Below are positions 1 to 8,505 of a stretch of DNA of 64,000 nucleotides, piece by piece. Made by a program: the position numbers and the translations under genes. The stretch comes from Microtetraspora fusca (GTDB taxonomy: Bacteria > Actinomycetota > Actinomycetes > Streptosporangiales > Streptosporangiaceae). The DNA lies in the NCBI RefSeq assembly GCF_001570365.1, contig NZ_BBYK01000059.1, forward strand, positions 80,185 to 144,184, in the 5' to 3' direction. Numbering within the stretch: the first letter of the stretch is position 1; each line of letters starts with the position of its first letter. The notes under the pieces are model-generated. The model saw nothing but the letters and a program-made list of their open reading frames with translations. It made no database searches and had not been told where the DNA came from.

Positions 1-226
1 AGCTGAGAACCACGACGTTGACCGACGGGCGGCCGTCGCCACGGTCGATCAGCCAGTGGTTCTTGGCGTCGAAGTCCGTTGTGCTGCGGACGTTGCCCCA
101 GATGCAGGCGTCATCACCGCAGTGCCACGCGCCGTAGACCTGCAGCGGGGTCGCCGCGGCCTGGGCGGGGGTGGGAAGGAGGAGGGGGAGGAGGAGTAAG
201 GAGACGAGTGCGGCCAGGCGGCGCAT
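1..226 (-). CDS. secreted protein, N-terminal part only (possible glycoside hydrolase)
   Basis: The gene starts at the ATG at 226 and runs off the left edge, so about 75 residues are visible. They begin with a clear Sec signal peptide: MRR, a run of Leu/Val, then PTPAQA as the likely cleavage site. The mature part starts with TPLQVYGAWHCGDDACIWG and continues to a DRGDGRPSVNVVVLS stretch. A Shine-Dalgarno ACGGAGGT lies 7 bases before the ATG. The start resembles, from memory only, secreted actinobacterial glycosidases of the GH18 type, but the catalytic part lies outside the window. Secretion is well supported; the enzymatic assignment is a guess. Confidence 0.7.
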   Translation of the reverse strand, partial: MRRLAALVSLLLLPLLLPTPAQAAATPLQVYGAWHCGDDACIWGNVRSTTDFDAKNHWLIDRGDGRPSVNVVVLS

Positions 227-726
227 GCTGATACCTCCGTACGCGAGAGATCAGTGCCCCTCCTGGCAATCTTTGCCTCGTCGCGTCGCCAGGACAGCGG
301 CTCGCCGCGTTATCGCGTCACCCGCGAAAACTCGTCACAAGCTCGGGCTTTCCGCAGGGCCTGGGACTGTCGGCCGTAGGTTCCGCTACGGCCTTCTCCG
401 CCTTGCGATGCACCACCCTGGACATCGCTCCTTCCGAGCCAAACCCCGCCGATCACGGCACTGGAAAGAAGGTTAACCACTGCTGCGTGGTGCCGTCCCT
501 CGCCTGGAGGACACATCCGCCTCCGTCACACCGGGCAGGGTGTGCCGCTCTTCATCGGCGTGATCGCCTCGCCGGTCTCCGCGATGCCGCTCATGTGGGT
601 GCTCGCCGAGTGGGCGGTCGGGCGCAGGGCCGTCCAGACGCGGCCCAAGATGTCCGGGGTCGGCACCGTCGGCGGCCTACGCACCTGGCAGGCAGGAAGA
701 ACCCGCCGAGCTGTATTCGGCCGCTT
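227..726. other. 500-bp intergenic stretch, no convincing gene
   Basis: This interval lies between the start of the truncated secreted gene and the end of uppS. The best candidate reading frame is a 62-codon GTG-initiated plus-strand frame at 542-730 with one hydrophobic segment (VIASPVSAMPLMWVLAEW). It has no good ribosome-binding site and overlaps the 3' end of uppS, so I do not call it a gene. No terminator-grade hairpin or repeat was recognised. Confidence 0.4.
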
Positions 727-1503
727 CTAGAGTGCGACCGGGTTGGGGACGGCCCCGCCGTACCTGCGGTCGCGCTTGGCATAGATCTCGCAGGCCTGCC
801 ACAGGTCCCGGCGGTCGAAGTCGGGCCAGAGCTGGTTGAGGAAGACCATCTCGGCGTACGCGGCCTGCCAGATGAGGAAGTTGGACGTGCGCTGCTCGCC
901 GGAGGAGCGCACGAACAGGTCCACATCCGGGATCTCGGGCTCGTCGAGATAGCGGGCGAAGATCTTCTCCGACACCTTGTCCGGCTTGACCCGCCCGGAC
1001 GCGATGTCCTGGGCGAGCTTGACCGCCGCGTCCACGATCTCGGCGCGGCCGCCGTAGTTGACGCAGAACTGCAACGTCAACGTCCTGTTGTCCCTGGTCA
1101 TCTCCTCGGCGTCGCACAGCTCGGAGATGACGCTCCTCCACAGCCGTCCGGGACGGCCGGCCCAGCGGACCCGCACCCCCATCGCGTGGAGCTGGTCGCG
1201 GCGGCGGCGGATCACGTCCCGGTTGAAGCCCATGAGGAAGCGCACCTCGTCGGGCGAGCGCTTCCAGTTCTCCGTCGAGAACGCGTACGCCGACAGGTAG
1301 GGGATGCCGAGCTCGATCGCGCCCTCGATGACGTCGAAGAGCGACGCCTCGCCCATCTTGTGGCCCTCGGTCCTGGGCAGGCCGCGCGCCTTGGCCCAGC
1401 GGCCGTTGCCGTCCATGACGATCGCGACGTGACGCGGCACGAGGTCGCGCGGGATCGCGGGCGGCGTCGCGCCCGAGGGATGCGGAGACGGAGGACGAAC
1501 CAT
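727..1503 (-). CDS. uppS: isoprenyl transferase (undecaprenyl/decaprenyl diphosphate synthase)
   Basis: Cis-prenyltransferase that condenses isopentenyl diphosphate onto an allylic primer to make the polyprenyl carrier lipid for peptidoglycan and other wall polymers; cytoplasmic, membrane-associated. The 258-residue protein carries the family signature MDGNGRWA (residues 30-37, catalytic Asp31) and the C-terminal [12 protein letters not shown] block near residue 199 that binds IPP diphosphate. The ATG at 1503 is chosen; a GTG at 1509 is also possible. It follows recO by about 30 bases, the same recO-uppS order as the mycobacterial Rv2362c-Rv2361c pair, which argues for the long-chain synthase rather than the short-chain Z-farnesyl type. 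Confidence 0.93.
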   Translation of the reverse strand: MVRPPSPHPSGATPPAIPRDLVPRHVAIVMDGNGRWAKARGLPRTEGHKMGEASLFDVIEGAIELGIPYLSAYAFSTENWKRSPDEVRFLMGFNRDVIRRRRDQLHAMGVRVRWAGRPGRLWRSVISELCDAEEMTRDNRTLTLQFCVNYGGRAEIVDAAVKLAQDIASGRVKPDKVSEKIFARYLDEPEIPDVDLFVRSSGEQRTSNFLIWQAAYAEMVFLNQLWPDFDRRDLWQACEIYAKRDRRYGGAVPNPVAL

Positions 1504-1534
1504 GACCACGAGCGTATTGGGTGTGACAGGGTCC

Positions 1535-2374
1535 TCAGGCGCGGAAAATGTGAGAGTTCGGTGTGGATTCCGCGCCGAATTCAGGCGGTGACGCCGCTCC
1601 GCGCTCCCCCGCCGACGGCCACCACTCACGGCCGGACTCCCGCACGGACTCGCGCTCGACGTGGCGCAGCGAGCGGATCCCGTGCTCCAGGTGCCACTGC
1701 AGGTAGGCGGCCACGAGGCCGCTGCACTCGCTGCGGTGCCGCGACTCGGACGCGTCCGCCATGGGCCAGTCGCCGCGCAGCAACGCGATCATCAGGGCGA
1801 TGGTCTCCGCCGCGGGCACCGTCGCGGCCGGCGGCCGGCAGCTTCCGCACACGACGCCGCCCGCCGCGATCGCGAACGCGCGTACCGCCTCGGCGCCGCA
1901 TCGGGCGCACTCCGACAGGGCGGGCGCGTACCCGGCCACCGCGAGGGAGCGCAGGAAGTAGGCGTCGAGCACCAGCCGGGCCTCGTGCTCGCCCTCGGCG
2001 AGGGTGCGCAGCCCTCCGACGAGCAGCAGGAACTGACGCAGGGCGGGTTCCTTCTCGCCCATGGTCAGCCGGTCGGCGGTCTCCAGCATGGCGGTCCCGG
2101 CGGTGTAGCGGGGATAGTCCGCTACCAGCGCCTCGCCGTACGGGCGGATGGTCTCGACCTGGGTGATCACGTCGAGGGAGCGGCCCTCGTGCAGCTGGAG
2201 GTCGACGTGGCTGAACGGCTCCAGCCGCGCGCCGAAGCGCGAGGTGGTCCGGCGCACGCCCTTGGCCACACCGCGCACCTTGCCGGTGCGTTTGGTGAGA
2301 ACCGTAATGATGCGGTCGGCCTCGCCCAGCTTCTGGGTGCGCAGCACGACGCCCTCATCCCGGTACAGGCTCAC
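1535..2374 (-). CDS. recO: DNA repair protein RecO
   Basis: RecO is the mediator that loads RecA on SSB-coated gaps in the RecFOR recombination pathway. The 279-residue product starts with the N-terminal OB-fold consensus ([20 protein letters not shown]) and has the central zinc-finger cysteines CARCG and CGSC (about residues 148-151 and 169-172). Length is normal for actinobacteria, with a Ser/Glu-rich C-terminal tail after residue 240 that is probably disordered. It is probably co-transcribed with uppS; the 230 bases upstream hold no other gene before the divergent gene at 2607. Confidence 0.93.
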   Translation of the reverse strand: MSLYRDEGVVLRTQKLGEADRIITVLTKRTGKVRGVAKGVRRTTSRFGARLEPFSHVDLQLHEGRSLDVITQVETIRPYGEALVADYPRYTAGTAMLETADRLTMGEKEPALRQFLLLVGGLRTLAEGEHEARLVLDAYFLRSLAVAGYAPALSECARCGAEAVRAFAIAAGGVVCGSCRPPAATVPAAETIALMIALLRGDWPMADASESRHRSECSGLVAAYLQWHLEHGIRSLRHVERESVRESGREWWPSAGERGAASPPEFGAESTPNSHIFRA

Positions 2375-2606
2375 CAGGCCATCGTATGACCTCCCGCTGA
2401 CTCCCCCCTGAGATCACAAACGGTGAAATTTCGGTAATGATGCGGACTCGACGCTGACCGGACATCACCATCAACATGGACATTTCGGAACGGTCCCGGG
2501 AGGCTGGATGCACCGACTTGACCGAAAGGTCACTAAGCTTTGCCCCCTGGCGGAACTTCCCCGCGCCTCTTCTAAAAGGCCCTGCCCCCGTGTTTGAAAG
2601 GGTGCC

Positions 2607-4196
2607 ATGACCCTCGTGGTCCTGCTGGGCTCATCGCCCGGCCCGATCGGTTCTCTGCCGCCGGGATCCGGCGGCCGGCCCGTCCTGCCGACGGACCTGA
2701 AGCTCACCTCACTCCCCGGCGCGCCCACGGCGTACGGCAGGCTGCTGGGGCAGGTGGCCTCGCTCGGCCCGCAGCCGGTCACGATCGCCCGCCCGGCCGA
2801 CGCGTACGCGTACCGCGAGCAGGGCGGCCGGGTCGTCGAGAGCGCCGGCGTCGCCGAAGACCTGTGGGCCCTCGCCGACCTGGTCGAGCACACGACCGAC
2901 AACATGCTGATCATGCCGGCCAACTCGTTCGTCCACGACGAGCTGATCTACCAGATCACCAAGGCGAAGCGCGCCGCGCTCGCGCTGATCGTGCGCGAGG
3001 AGCGGGACGAGAACGCGCCCGAGCCGCCCCCGATCGAGGAGGCCGAGCCCGAGATCGGGCGCGGCGTCCTGGAGGGCCTGCCGCAGCGCACCCGCGCCGG
3101 TCGCGGCCGCGTCACCTCGGTCGGCACGTCGTACCACGCCGTCACCCGGCCGAACGCGGCGCTGCTCGGGCCGATCCACCTGCACCAGCGGCACGCCGCG
3201 GTGCTCGCCGACGTCGCCCGCGAGCTGGCCGGCATGGCGCACCTGTTCGGCCCCGAGGACGACGTCACCGAGTTGCTCGTCCTCGGCCTGGTCCGGCGCG
3301 GCGTCTCGGTCGGCGTCCGCGGACGCCGCGACCTGTTCTACCGCCGCCTCCACACGCCGGAGGACACGGCCGAGGCCGAGCGGGACTTCGCCGGCTTCGA
3401 CGAGGACCGGGCCCGCCTCGACAACGCGGTGAAGGGCGCCGACGGCTTCTTCACCACGTTCTTCGTCAGCACGTACTCCCGGTTCATCGCGCGCTGGGCG
3501 GCCCGCCGCGGCCTCACGCCGAACCAGATCACCCTGGTCTCGATCTTCTTCGGCCTGCTGTCGGCCGCGTCGTTCGCCACCGGCACGCGGGCGGGGTGGA
3601 TCGCGGGCGGGGTGCTCATCTACTTCGCCTTCGTCTTCGACTGCGTGGACGGGCAGGTGGCCCGGTACGCCAGGAAGTTCGGCGTGCTCGGCGCCTGGCT
3701 GGACGCCACGTTCGACCGGTTCAAGGAGTACGCGGTCTTCGTCGGCCTTGCGGTCGGCGCCACCGTCTCCGGCCAGTTCGGCGACGGCGAGGGCGTGTGG
3801 ACGCTCGCCTTGGCCGCGATCGCGCTCCAGTCGGTCAAGCACCTCCTGGACTTCTCGTTCGGTGCGGCCAACCGCCGCCGGGCGCCCGTCCCGCTGCCGA
3901 CGCTCGAACTGCACGTCGCCAATGACCGCCCGCTGCGCGACGCCCTGGAGGAGCGCCGGGTCAGCCGCAGCACCGGCGTGCGCGGCCTGCTCAAGCTCTG
4001 GACCAAGGCCGGGAAGTTCCGTCCCGTCCACTGGGCCCGCAAGATGATCGTCTTCCCCATCGGCGAGCGCTTCGCCGCGATCGCGATCACGGCGGCCTTC
4101 TTCGACCCCCGCGTCACCTTCATCACGCTGCTGATCTGGGGCGGCGTCGCGGCCACCTACACCCTCACCGGACGCATCCTGAGGTCTATCGCATGA
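2607..4196 (+). CDS. CDP-alcohol phosphatidyltransferase family protein with extra N-terminal domain
   Basis: Membrane enzyme predicted to transfer a phospho-alcohol from a CDP-linked donor, as in phospholipid or inositol-phosphate lipid synthesis. The C-terminal half carries the complete CDP-alcohol phosphotransferase signature D-x2-D-G-x2-A-R-x8-G-x3-D-x3-D (DCVDGQVARYARKFGVLGAW, then two more Asp residues; about residues 345-375), followed by several hydrophobic segments. The first 250 residues are extra compared with plain PgsA-type enzymes and look like a degenerate nucleotidyltransferase-type domain, but no metal-binding motif can be pointed out. ATG at 2607 with GAAAGGG just upstream. 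The stop overlaps the next start (ATGA), so the two genes are translationally coupled. The lipid substrate is unknown. Confidence 0.85.
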   Translation: MTLVVLLGSSPGPIGSLPPGSGGRPVLPTDLKLTSLPGAPTAYGRLLGQVASLGPQPVTIARPADAYAYREQGGRVVESAGVAEDLWALADLVEHTTDNMLIMPANSFVHDELIYQITKAKRAALALIVREERDENAPEPPPIEEAEPEIGRGVLEGLPQRTRAGRGRVTSVGTSYHAVTRPNAALLGPIHLHQRHAAVLADVARELAGMAHLFGPEDDVTELLVLGLVRRGVSVGVRGRRDLFYRRLHTPEDTAEAERDFAGFDEDRARLDNAVKGADGFFTTFFVSTYSRFIARWAARRGLTPNQITLVSIFFGLLSAASFATGTRAGWIAGGVLIYFAFVFDCVDGQVARYARKFGVLGAWLDATFDRFKEYAVFVGLAVGATVSGQFGDGEGVWTLALAAIALQSVKHLLDFSFGAANRRRAPVPLPTLELHVANDRPLRDALEERRVSRSTGVRGLLKLWTKAGKFRPVHWARKMIVFPIGERFAAIAITAAFFDPRVTFITLLIWGGVAATYTLTGRILRSIA

Positions 4197-4906
4197 TCAC
4201 CCAGCCACAGGTCACCCCCACGCCCGACCCGGACGAGGAGCGGCGCCGCATCCAGACGGAGCGGCTGCTCGCCTACCGCGACGACGGCCCCCTGGTCGCC
4301 GCGCTCAAGGGCCGTCTCGGCCGCGGCCTGCCGCCCGTGCCCGCGGTGCTCGCCGCGCTGATCGCGATCATCGCGCTGGCCGTCACCGGCTCGCTCAAGG
4401 ACGGCCCGATCCTGCTCGTCCCGGCGCTGGTGCTGGTCCTGCTGGTGGTGCCCAGCGCGCCGCGCGACCACCTCGGCCGGCTCGACTGGCTGACGCCGCC
4501 GCTGCTGCGCGGCGCCGAGTTCCTCACGATCATCCTGCTCGGCCTCGCGGCGGGCACGCCCAAGTGGCTGCTGTTCGTGCTGCTCTACGTCATCGGCTAC
4601 CACACGTACGACACGGTCTACCGGACGCGGCAGAGCATCTGGCCGCCCACCTGGATCTTCCTGGCCGGGCTCGGCTGGGAGGTGCGTCTGCTCATCCTCG
4701 GCGTGGGCGCGGCCCTCGGGCAGCTCACCCTGGTCGCGGCGATCCTCACGGTCTACCTGTTCCTGCTGTTCTCCATCGAGAGCGTGGTGAGCTGGGTCGG
4801 CCTGGACAAGGCGACGGCGCAGGCCAACGCCGACCACGAGCAGGACCTGGAGCAGTCCCCCGAGGACGCCGCCGAGCAGGTCACCGGCGAGGCCGAGCAC
4901 GCCTGA
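4193..4906 (+). CDS. polytopic membrane protein coupled to the CDP-alcohol phosphotransferase (DUF5941-like)
   Basis: This 237-residue protein has a charged cytoplasmic N-terminus (DPDEERRRIQTERLLAYRDD), then about five hydrophobic segments between residues 50 and 205, and an acidic tail ending EQVTGEAEHA. It overlaps the preceding phosphotransferase gene by four bases. From memory it corresponds to the membrane domain called DUF5941, which in other actinomycetes can be fused to the same phosphotransferase. That suggests a two-subunit version of one enzyme (inference). No catalytic motif is visible. A strong bidirectional terminator follows. Confidence 0.75.
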   Translation: MITQPQVTPTPDPDEERRRIQTERLLAYRDDGPLVAALKGRLGRGLPPVPAVLAALIAIIALAVTGSLKDGPILLVPALVLVLLVVPSAPRDHLGRLDWLTPPLLRGAEFLTIILLGLAAGTPKWLLFVLLYVIGYHTYDTVYRTRQSIWPPTWIFLAGLGWEVRLLILGVGAALGQLTLVAAILTVYLFLLFSIESVVSWVGLDKATAQANADHEQDLEQSPEDAAEQVTGEAEHA

Positions 4907-4925
4907 CCGTTGCCCCTCCGTCTCC

Positions 4926-4964
4926 GGCCCCGTGCGATCGCGATCGCACGGGGCCGCGCGTTTT
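4926..4964. terminator. bidirectional terminator, perfect 30-bp palindrome
   Basis: GGCCCCGTGCGATCG at 4926-4940 is followed directly by its exact reverse complement at 4941-4955. A GCGCGTTTT tail follows on the plus strand. It sits between the convergent genes ending at 4906 and 4978. Confidence 0.85.
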
Positions 4965-4977
4965 CCGGCCGAGGCGC

Positions 4978-5463
4978 TCAGGCGGGGTGGTCGAGCAGGG
5001 CCCAGACGATCTTTCCCCGGCCCCTGATCAGGATCCAGCCCCAGGTGATGCTGACCGCCTCGATCAGGTGGAGGCCGCGGCCGGACTCCGCGAACTCGTC
5101 GTCGTGCGGCCCCGGCAGCGGCTCCCGCTCGCTGGGGTCGCGTACCGCGCAGAGCATGTGCGGCCCGTGGGTGAGCAGCCGAAGCTGGATGTGCGCGTCC
5201 GGAACGGCGGACAGCGCGTGGCGCAGGGCGTTGGTGACCAGTTCCGAGACCACGAGCTGCGCGTCGTCGATGAGCCCGGCCAGGCCCCACCGCCCGAGCG
5301 TGTGGGCGGTGAAGTCACGGGCGGCGGAGGCGGAGGCGGTGTCCCCATGGAGCGCGCAGCTCGCGAACGGCGCGGATGATGTGTCGGCGCTGTCAGGACC
5401 GAACGCCGGCGTGGCCCACGAAGGTGCGGCGCCGGCTCTTCTGCCTGCCAGGTCTGCGGTCAT
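4978..5463 (-). CDS. ATP-binding protein of the anti-sigma (RsbW/SpoIIAB-like) histidine-kinase-ATPase type
   Basis: Small cytoplasmic GHKL ATPase of the kind that acts as anti-sigma kinase or developmental regulator in actinomycetes. The 161-residue protein has the N-box ELVTNALRHA (about residues 73-82), a G1-like box near DPSERE (107-114) and the glycine box ESGRGLHLIEAV (about residues 128-139). A 35-residue low-complexity N-terminus precedes the domain. It is transcribed away from the XRE/DUF5753 regulator at 5741. Such pairs are common in Streptomyces (the SCO4440/4441-like arrangement), usually with a third small DUF397 gene, which is absent here. No partner sigma factor is adjacent. 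Confidence 0.85.
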   Translation of the reverse strand: MTADLAGRRAGAAPSWATPAFGPDSADTSSAPFASCALHGDTASASAARDFTAHTLGRWGLAGLIDDAQLVVSELVTNALRHALSAVPDAHIQLRLLTHGPHMLCAVRDPSEREPLPGPHDDEFAESGRGLHLIEAVSITWGWILIRGRGKIVWALLDHPA

Positions 5464-5613
5464 CGGATCCCTACGCGAGTCGTTGTCACATGGGTGCGCT
5501 GCCGCCGTCTATCGTTCCCTGAGCCTTGTCGGAGCAAGCGCGCCCGCACTCGCGAATGCGGGAACTTAGCCATGTCCTGCGTTGATTTACCGTAACCGTG
5601 ACGTTGTCCGTCC

Positions 5614-5698
5614 GGAACCGTCATCATCTCCTCGTCACTCTGACGAAATGAGACACTGTTCGACCATCGTCAGAAGCCGACTGCCATAGGAACCGTCA
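5614..5698. promoter_or_regulatory. two direct copies of GGAACCGTCA in the divergent promoter region
   Basis: GGAACCGTCA occurs at 5614-5623 and again at 5689-5698, 75 bases apart, between the anti-sigma-type ATPase and the XRE regulator. A related ACCGTGAC lies at about 5595. They could be operator sites for the XRE protein; no clear -35/-10 pair was identified. Confidence 0.35.
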
Positions 5699-5740
5699 AA
5701 GCACAACGTTGTAGTAATCCGTCCGCGCAATGGAGTCCAT

Positions 5741-6643
5741 GTGAAATCCCTGCAGGTCGCCCACGCCGATCCCCGATTAACGGGGCGCCCCCGAGGCGGG
5801 CCGACCGTGCTGCGCATGCTGCTCGGAGCCCAGCTTCGCCGGCTCCGCCGGGAGAGGAACATCACGCCGGAGGAAGCGGGCCACGCCATCCGGGCCTCGC
5901 ACGCCAAGATCAGTCGCCTGGAGCTCGGCCGGGTCAGCTTCAAGGAGCGCGACGTCGCCGACCTGCTCACCCTGTACGGCCTGGCCGACCCGGACCAGCA
6001 GGCGACGCTGCTCGACCTCGCCCGGCAGGCCAACGCCCCCGGCTGGTGGCACAAGTTCACCGACATCCTCCCGCACTGGTTCGAGGTCTACGTGGGCCTG
6101 GAGGAGGCCGCCTCGGTCATCCGGACGTACGAGCTGCAGTTCGTGCCCGGTCTGCTGCAGAGCCCCGACTACGCCCGCGCGGTCATCCTGCTCGGGAACG
6201 CGGGCGCGCCCGAGGAGGAGATCTCCCGCCGCCTCGACCTGCGGATGCGCCGCCAGGAGCGGCTGACCGGCCCGGACGCGGTCCGGCTGTGGGCCGTGGT
6301 GGACGAGGCCGCGCTGCGCCGCCCGATCGGCGGCAACAAGGTCATGCGCCGCCAGATCGAGCATCTGATCGAGGCCACCGCCAACCCGAACGTGACGGTG
6401 CAGATCGTCCCCTTCAACCGGGGCGGGCACTCGGCGGCGGGCGGGCCGTTCACGATCCTGCGCTTCGAGGAGACCGAGCTGCCCGACGTCGTCTACCTCG
6501 AACAGCTCACCAGCGCGCTCTACCTGGACAAGCCCGAGGAGACCGACGCGTACCGGCAGGTGATGAACACGCTGTGCGTGGAGGCGCGGCCGGCGTCGGC
6601 CACGCGCGCCTGTCTGGAGGAGATCCTCTCCGACCTGGAGTGA
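5741..6643 (+). CDS. XRE-family helix-turn-helix regulator with DUF5753 domain
   Basis: Transcriptional regulator of the class that is greatly expanded in Streptomyces and relatives (WhiJ-like). The helix-turn-helix lies at residues 25-80 (LGAQLRRLRRERNITPEEAG, then SHAKISRLELGRV). The DUF5753 ligand-binding domain fills residues 105-290 (FEVYVGLEEAASVIRTYELQ, VPGLLQSPDYARA, LWAVVDEAALRRP). A GTG start at 5741 with TGGAG five bases upstream is chosen because the frame upstream is not conserved-looking. It is divergent from the anti-sigma-type ATPase, the usual partner, but no DUF397 gene follows; the next gene is an opposite-strand LysR. Confidence 0.88.
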   Translation: MKSLQVAHADPRLTGRPRGGPTVLRMLLGAQLRRLRRERNITPEEAGHAIRASHAKISRLELGRVSFKERDVADLLTLYGLADPDQQATLLDLARQANAPGWWHKFTDILPHWFEVYVGLEEAASVIRTYELQFVPGLLQSPDYARAVILLGNAGAPEEEISRRLDLRMRRQERLTGPDAVRLWAVVDEAALRRPIGGNKVMRRQIEHLIEATANPNVTVQIVPFNRGGHSAAGGPFTILRFEETELPDVVYLEQLTSALYLDKPEETDAYRQVMNTLCVEARPASATRACLEEILSDLE

Positions 6644-6673
6644 TCCGGTTCCTCGCGGTGGGAGCCCGGCCGG

Positions 6674-7585
6674 TCAGGAGACGTTGGCGAAGAACGCCTC
6701 GCAGGTCTCGGTGAACGCGGTGGCGCGGGCGGTCAGCCGCACACCGCGCATCGAGGCCAGGACGATGTCGAGGACCGGCACCTCCTCGCTGATCGGCCGG
6801 GAGACGACGTAGCCGCCGTCGTACGTCTGGTCCGTCGCGGCGCGCTGGTTGAGTATGGAGTAGCCGTGGCCTCCGGCGACCAGCGCCCGCACGGTCTCGT
6901 AGCTGGAGCTGCGGAACCGGACGCGCGGCTCGACCGGGTGCAGCGCGCGGAAGTAGTCCCGGCTGTGCGGCAGGTCGAGCAGGATCATCGGCTCGCTGGC
7001 CAGCTCGACGAGCGAGACCGCCTCCGCGTCGGCCATCGCGTGCCCGGACGGCAGCAGCACGTACGGCCGGACCCGGGTGAGGACGCGGACGTCGAGGTCG
7101 AGGGCGAGGTCGATGGCGTACAGCAGGGCGACCTCGCACCGGCCGTCCACGAGGGCGCGCTGGACGGCCGAGATCTCCCCTTCGGCGAGCGTCACCCGCA
7201 CACCCGGGTGCCGGTCGGCGAACTGGCGCAGCAGCTTGGGCAGGTAGAACGGCGACAGCGTGGTGAAGCAGCCGACCGCGAGCTCGCCGCTCAGCGAGCC
7301 GGCCAGGCCGCGCGCCGACTCGGCGAGCGCCGCCGCGTGGGAGAGGAAGTCGCGGGCCTCGACGAGGAACCGCTCGCCCGCGCGGGTGAGCGAGAGACCC
7401 CTGGCGTGGTGCCGGATGAGGAGCTGGACGCCGAGCTCCCGTTCCACCTGCGCGATGGCCGCCGAGATGGCCGACTGCGCCACCATCAGCTCTCGGCTGG
7501 CCGCGGTCATGCTTCCCAGCTCGGCCGCTGTCACGAAGTAACGCAGCTGGACGAGCGTGAAATTGACGTCCGCCACGTCACCCAT
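6674..7585 (-). CDS. LysR-family transcriptional regulator
   Basis: A 303-residue LysR-type regulator. Its winged helix-turn-helix lies at residues 8-66 (FTLVQLRYFVTAAELGSMTA through LTRAGERFLVEA) and its periplasmic-binding-protein-like effector domain at about 95-300. The start at 7585 is supported by GGAGGT eight bases upstream. LysR proteins normally control a divergently transcribed neighbour. Here the divergent side holds only a decayed ABC-2 permease fragment on the same strand and, 320 bases away, the Lrp gene, so the original target may have been lost (inference). Confidence 0.9.
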   Translation of the reverse strand: MGDVADVNFTLVQLRYFVTAAELGSMTAASRELMVAQSAISAAIAQVERELGVQLLIRHHARGLSLTRAGERFLVEARDFLSHAAALAESARGLAGSLSGELAVGCFTTLSPFYLPKLLRQFADRHPGVRVTLAEGEISAVQRALVDGRCEVALLYAIDLALDLDVRVLTRVRPYVLLPSGHAMADAEAVSLVELASEPMILLDLPHSRDYFRALHPVEPRVRFRSSSYETVRALVAGGHGYSILNQRAATDQTYDGGYVVSRPISEEVPVLDIVLASMRGVRLTARATAFTETCEAFFANVS

Positions 7586-7662
7586 TGTGACCTCCTGACC
7601 GTAGGGCGCTCGCAGAAATCACTTCAAGGCTGCGTCGCGGTTCCGGCTGGATTTTTCGCGTT

Positions 7663-7776
7663 TCAGACGTTCTCGCTCTGGAAGGTCCGTCCGCCGACGG
7701 CCACGTTCACGATCCCCCCGGTGAACAGCCCACGAACGGCTTCGACAAGATATCGGAAAGGCGCGAGCCTGGACAG
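7663..7776 (-). pseudogene. fragment resembling the C-terminus of an ABC-2 type transporter permease
   Basis: The minus-strand frame ending at the stop at 7663 encodes LSRLAPFRYLVEAVRGLFTGG followed by about 16 more residues. The pattern of a Pro, then RYxVEAxRxLFxG, matches the last periplasmic loop of DrrB-like ABC-2 permeases, where it normally precedes a final membrane helix. Neither that helix nor any of the upstream membrane domain is present. The boundaries are approximate and the match is by eye. It is probably a deletion remnant of a drug-type ABC exporter. Confidence 0.35.
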
Positions 7777-7890
7777 GAGGTCGAGCGCGTCCGAAGCCGC
7801 GGTATCGGCGGAACACGCCCACCCGGGACGGCTGCCATGCGCCGGCGGGGACTCCACGGCGCCGATCGCGGGTTCCCGTGCGGTTCGCGG

Positions 7891-7896
7891 TATACA
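7891..7896 (+). promoter_or_regulatory. -10 element TATACA placed for a leaderless Lrp mRNA
   Basis: TATACA ends seven bases before the GTG start at 7904, which puts the predicted transcription start at the start codon. No Shine-Dalgarno is present. Confidence 0.5.
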
Positions 7897-7903
7897 GGTC
7901 CGC

Positions 7904-8344
7904 GTGAAGTTGGACGGATTGGATCGCGCCATCATCGGGGTCCTCATTGAGGACGCCCGAGCGACATATGCCGAAATCGGTACTCAGGTGGGCCTGTCCG
8001 CTCCGGCGGTCAAACGGCGGGTCGACCGGCTTCTCGCCAGCGGCGCGATCACCGGGTTCAGCGCGCGGGTCGAGCCGTCCGCCCTGGGCTGGACGACCGA
8101 GGCGTACGTCGAGCTCTTCTGCCGGGGGAAGACGTCCCCCGCCGAGATCGGCGTGGCGATCGCCCGGCACCCCGAGGTGGTATCCGCCTGCACGGTGACC
8201 GGTGAGGCCGACGCGCTGCTGCACATCCGGGCCACCGACGTACGGGACGTGGAGCGGGTGATCGAGCGCATCGCGGCGGAGCCGTTCGTGGTCCGCACCA
8301 AGAGCGCGATCGTGCTCTCCCGGCTGATCGACGAGAAGCTCTGA
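7904..8344 (+). CDS. Lrp/AsnC-family transcriptional regulator
   Basis: A 146-residue leucine-responsive-type regulator. The N-terminal helix-turn-helix occupies residues 1-50 (LDGLDRAIIGVLIEDARATY, then LSAPAVKRRVDRL) and the C-terminal RAM/ACT-like effector domain residues 65-140 (SACTVTGEADALLHIRA). The start is GTG 7904 with no ribosome-binding site but a -10 box at leaderless distance. It lies immediately upstream of, and on the same strand as, ddaH-rocD. That arrangement suggests it senses arginine, ornithine or a related amino acid and controls that pair (inference). Confidence 0.9.
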   Translation: MKLDGLDRAIIGVLIEDARATYAEIGTQVGLSAPAVKRRVDRLLASGAITGFSARVEPSALGWTTEAYVELFCRGKTSPAEIGVAIARHPEVVSACTVTGEADALLHIRATDVRDVERVIERIAAEPFVVRTKSAIVLSRLIDEKL

Positions 8345-8439
8345 AACCTCGCCGCGCCGGGGCGCCCACGTGGTTAACGGATTGCCACAAAAACCGGGAA
8401 TAACGCAACCGATCCACGGTATGGCGCAATGGCGCGGCA

Positions 8440-8468
8440 TTGGCCGGTCATGTCCATGTTTCTAGGCT
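8440..8468 (+). promoter_or_regulatory. promoter of the ddaH-rocD operon
   Basis: TTGGCC at 8440-8445 and TAGGCT at 8463-8468 are separated by 17 bases, giving a predicted transcription start near 8475 and a 5' leader of about 30 bases. An imperfect CAATG-N6-CATTG inverted repeat (8427-8442) touches the -35 box and could be the Lrp site. Confidence 0.55.
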
Positions 8469-8505
8469 GAGGAGCAGTTCAATCGCCTTCTCCCTGGAGT
8501 TCCGC

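Larger units (their letters stand above)
7586..7903. other. 318-bp intergenic stretch with a permease remnant and the Lrp promoter
   Basis: Between the LysR and Lrp starts. It contains a minus-strand frame resembling the end of an ABC-2 permease (7663-7776) and the TATACA element before the Lrp start. No intact gene is visible. Confidence 0.5.

Noticed and set aside
542..730. 62-residue ORF with a hydrophobic segment
   Set aside because: No ribosome-binding site, weak composition, and it overlaps the uppS 3' end; mentioned only in the intergenic note.
403..2166. 587-codon plus-strand open frame
   Set aside because: It is antisense to uppS and recO, has Arg/Pro/Gly-rich composition without motifs, and arises from GC-rich codon structure of the real genes.
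2375..2606. TTGACC at 2518 as a promoter for the CDP-alcohol phosphotransferase
   Set aside because: No acceptable -10 hexamer lies 16-19 bases downstream.
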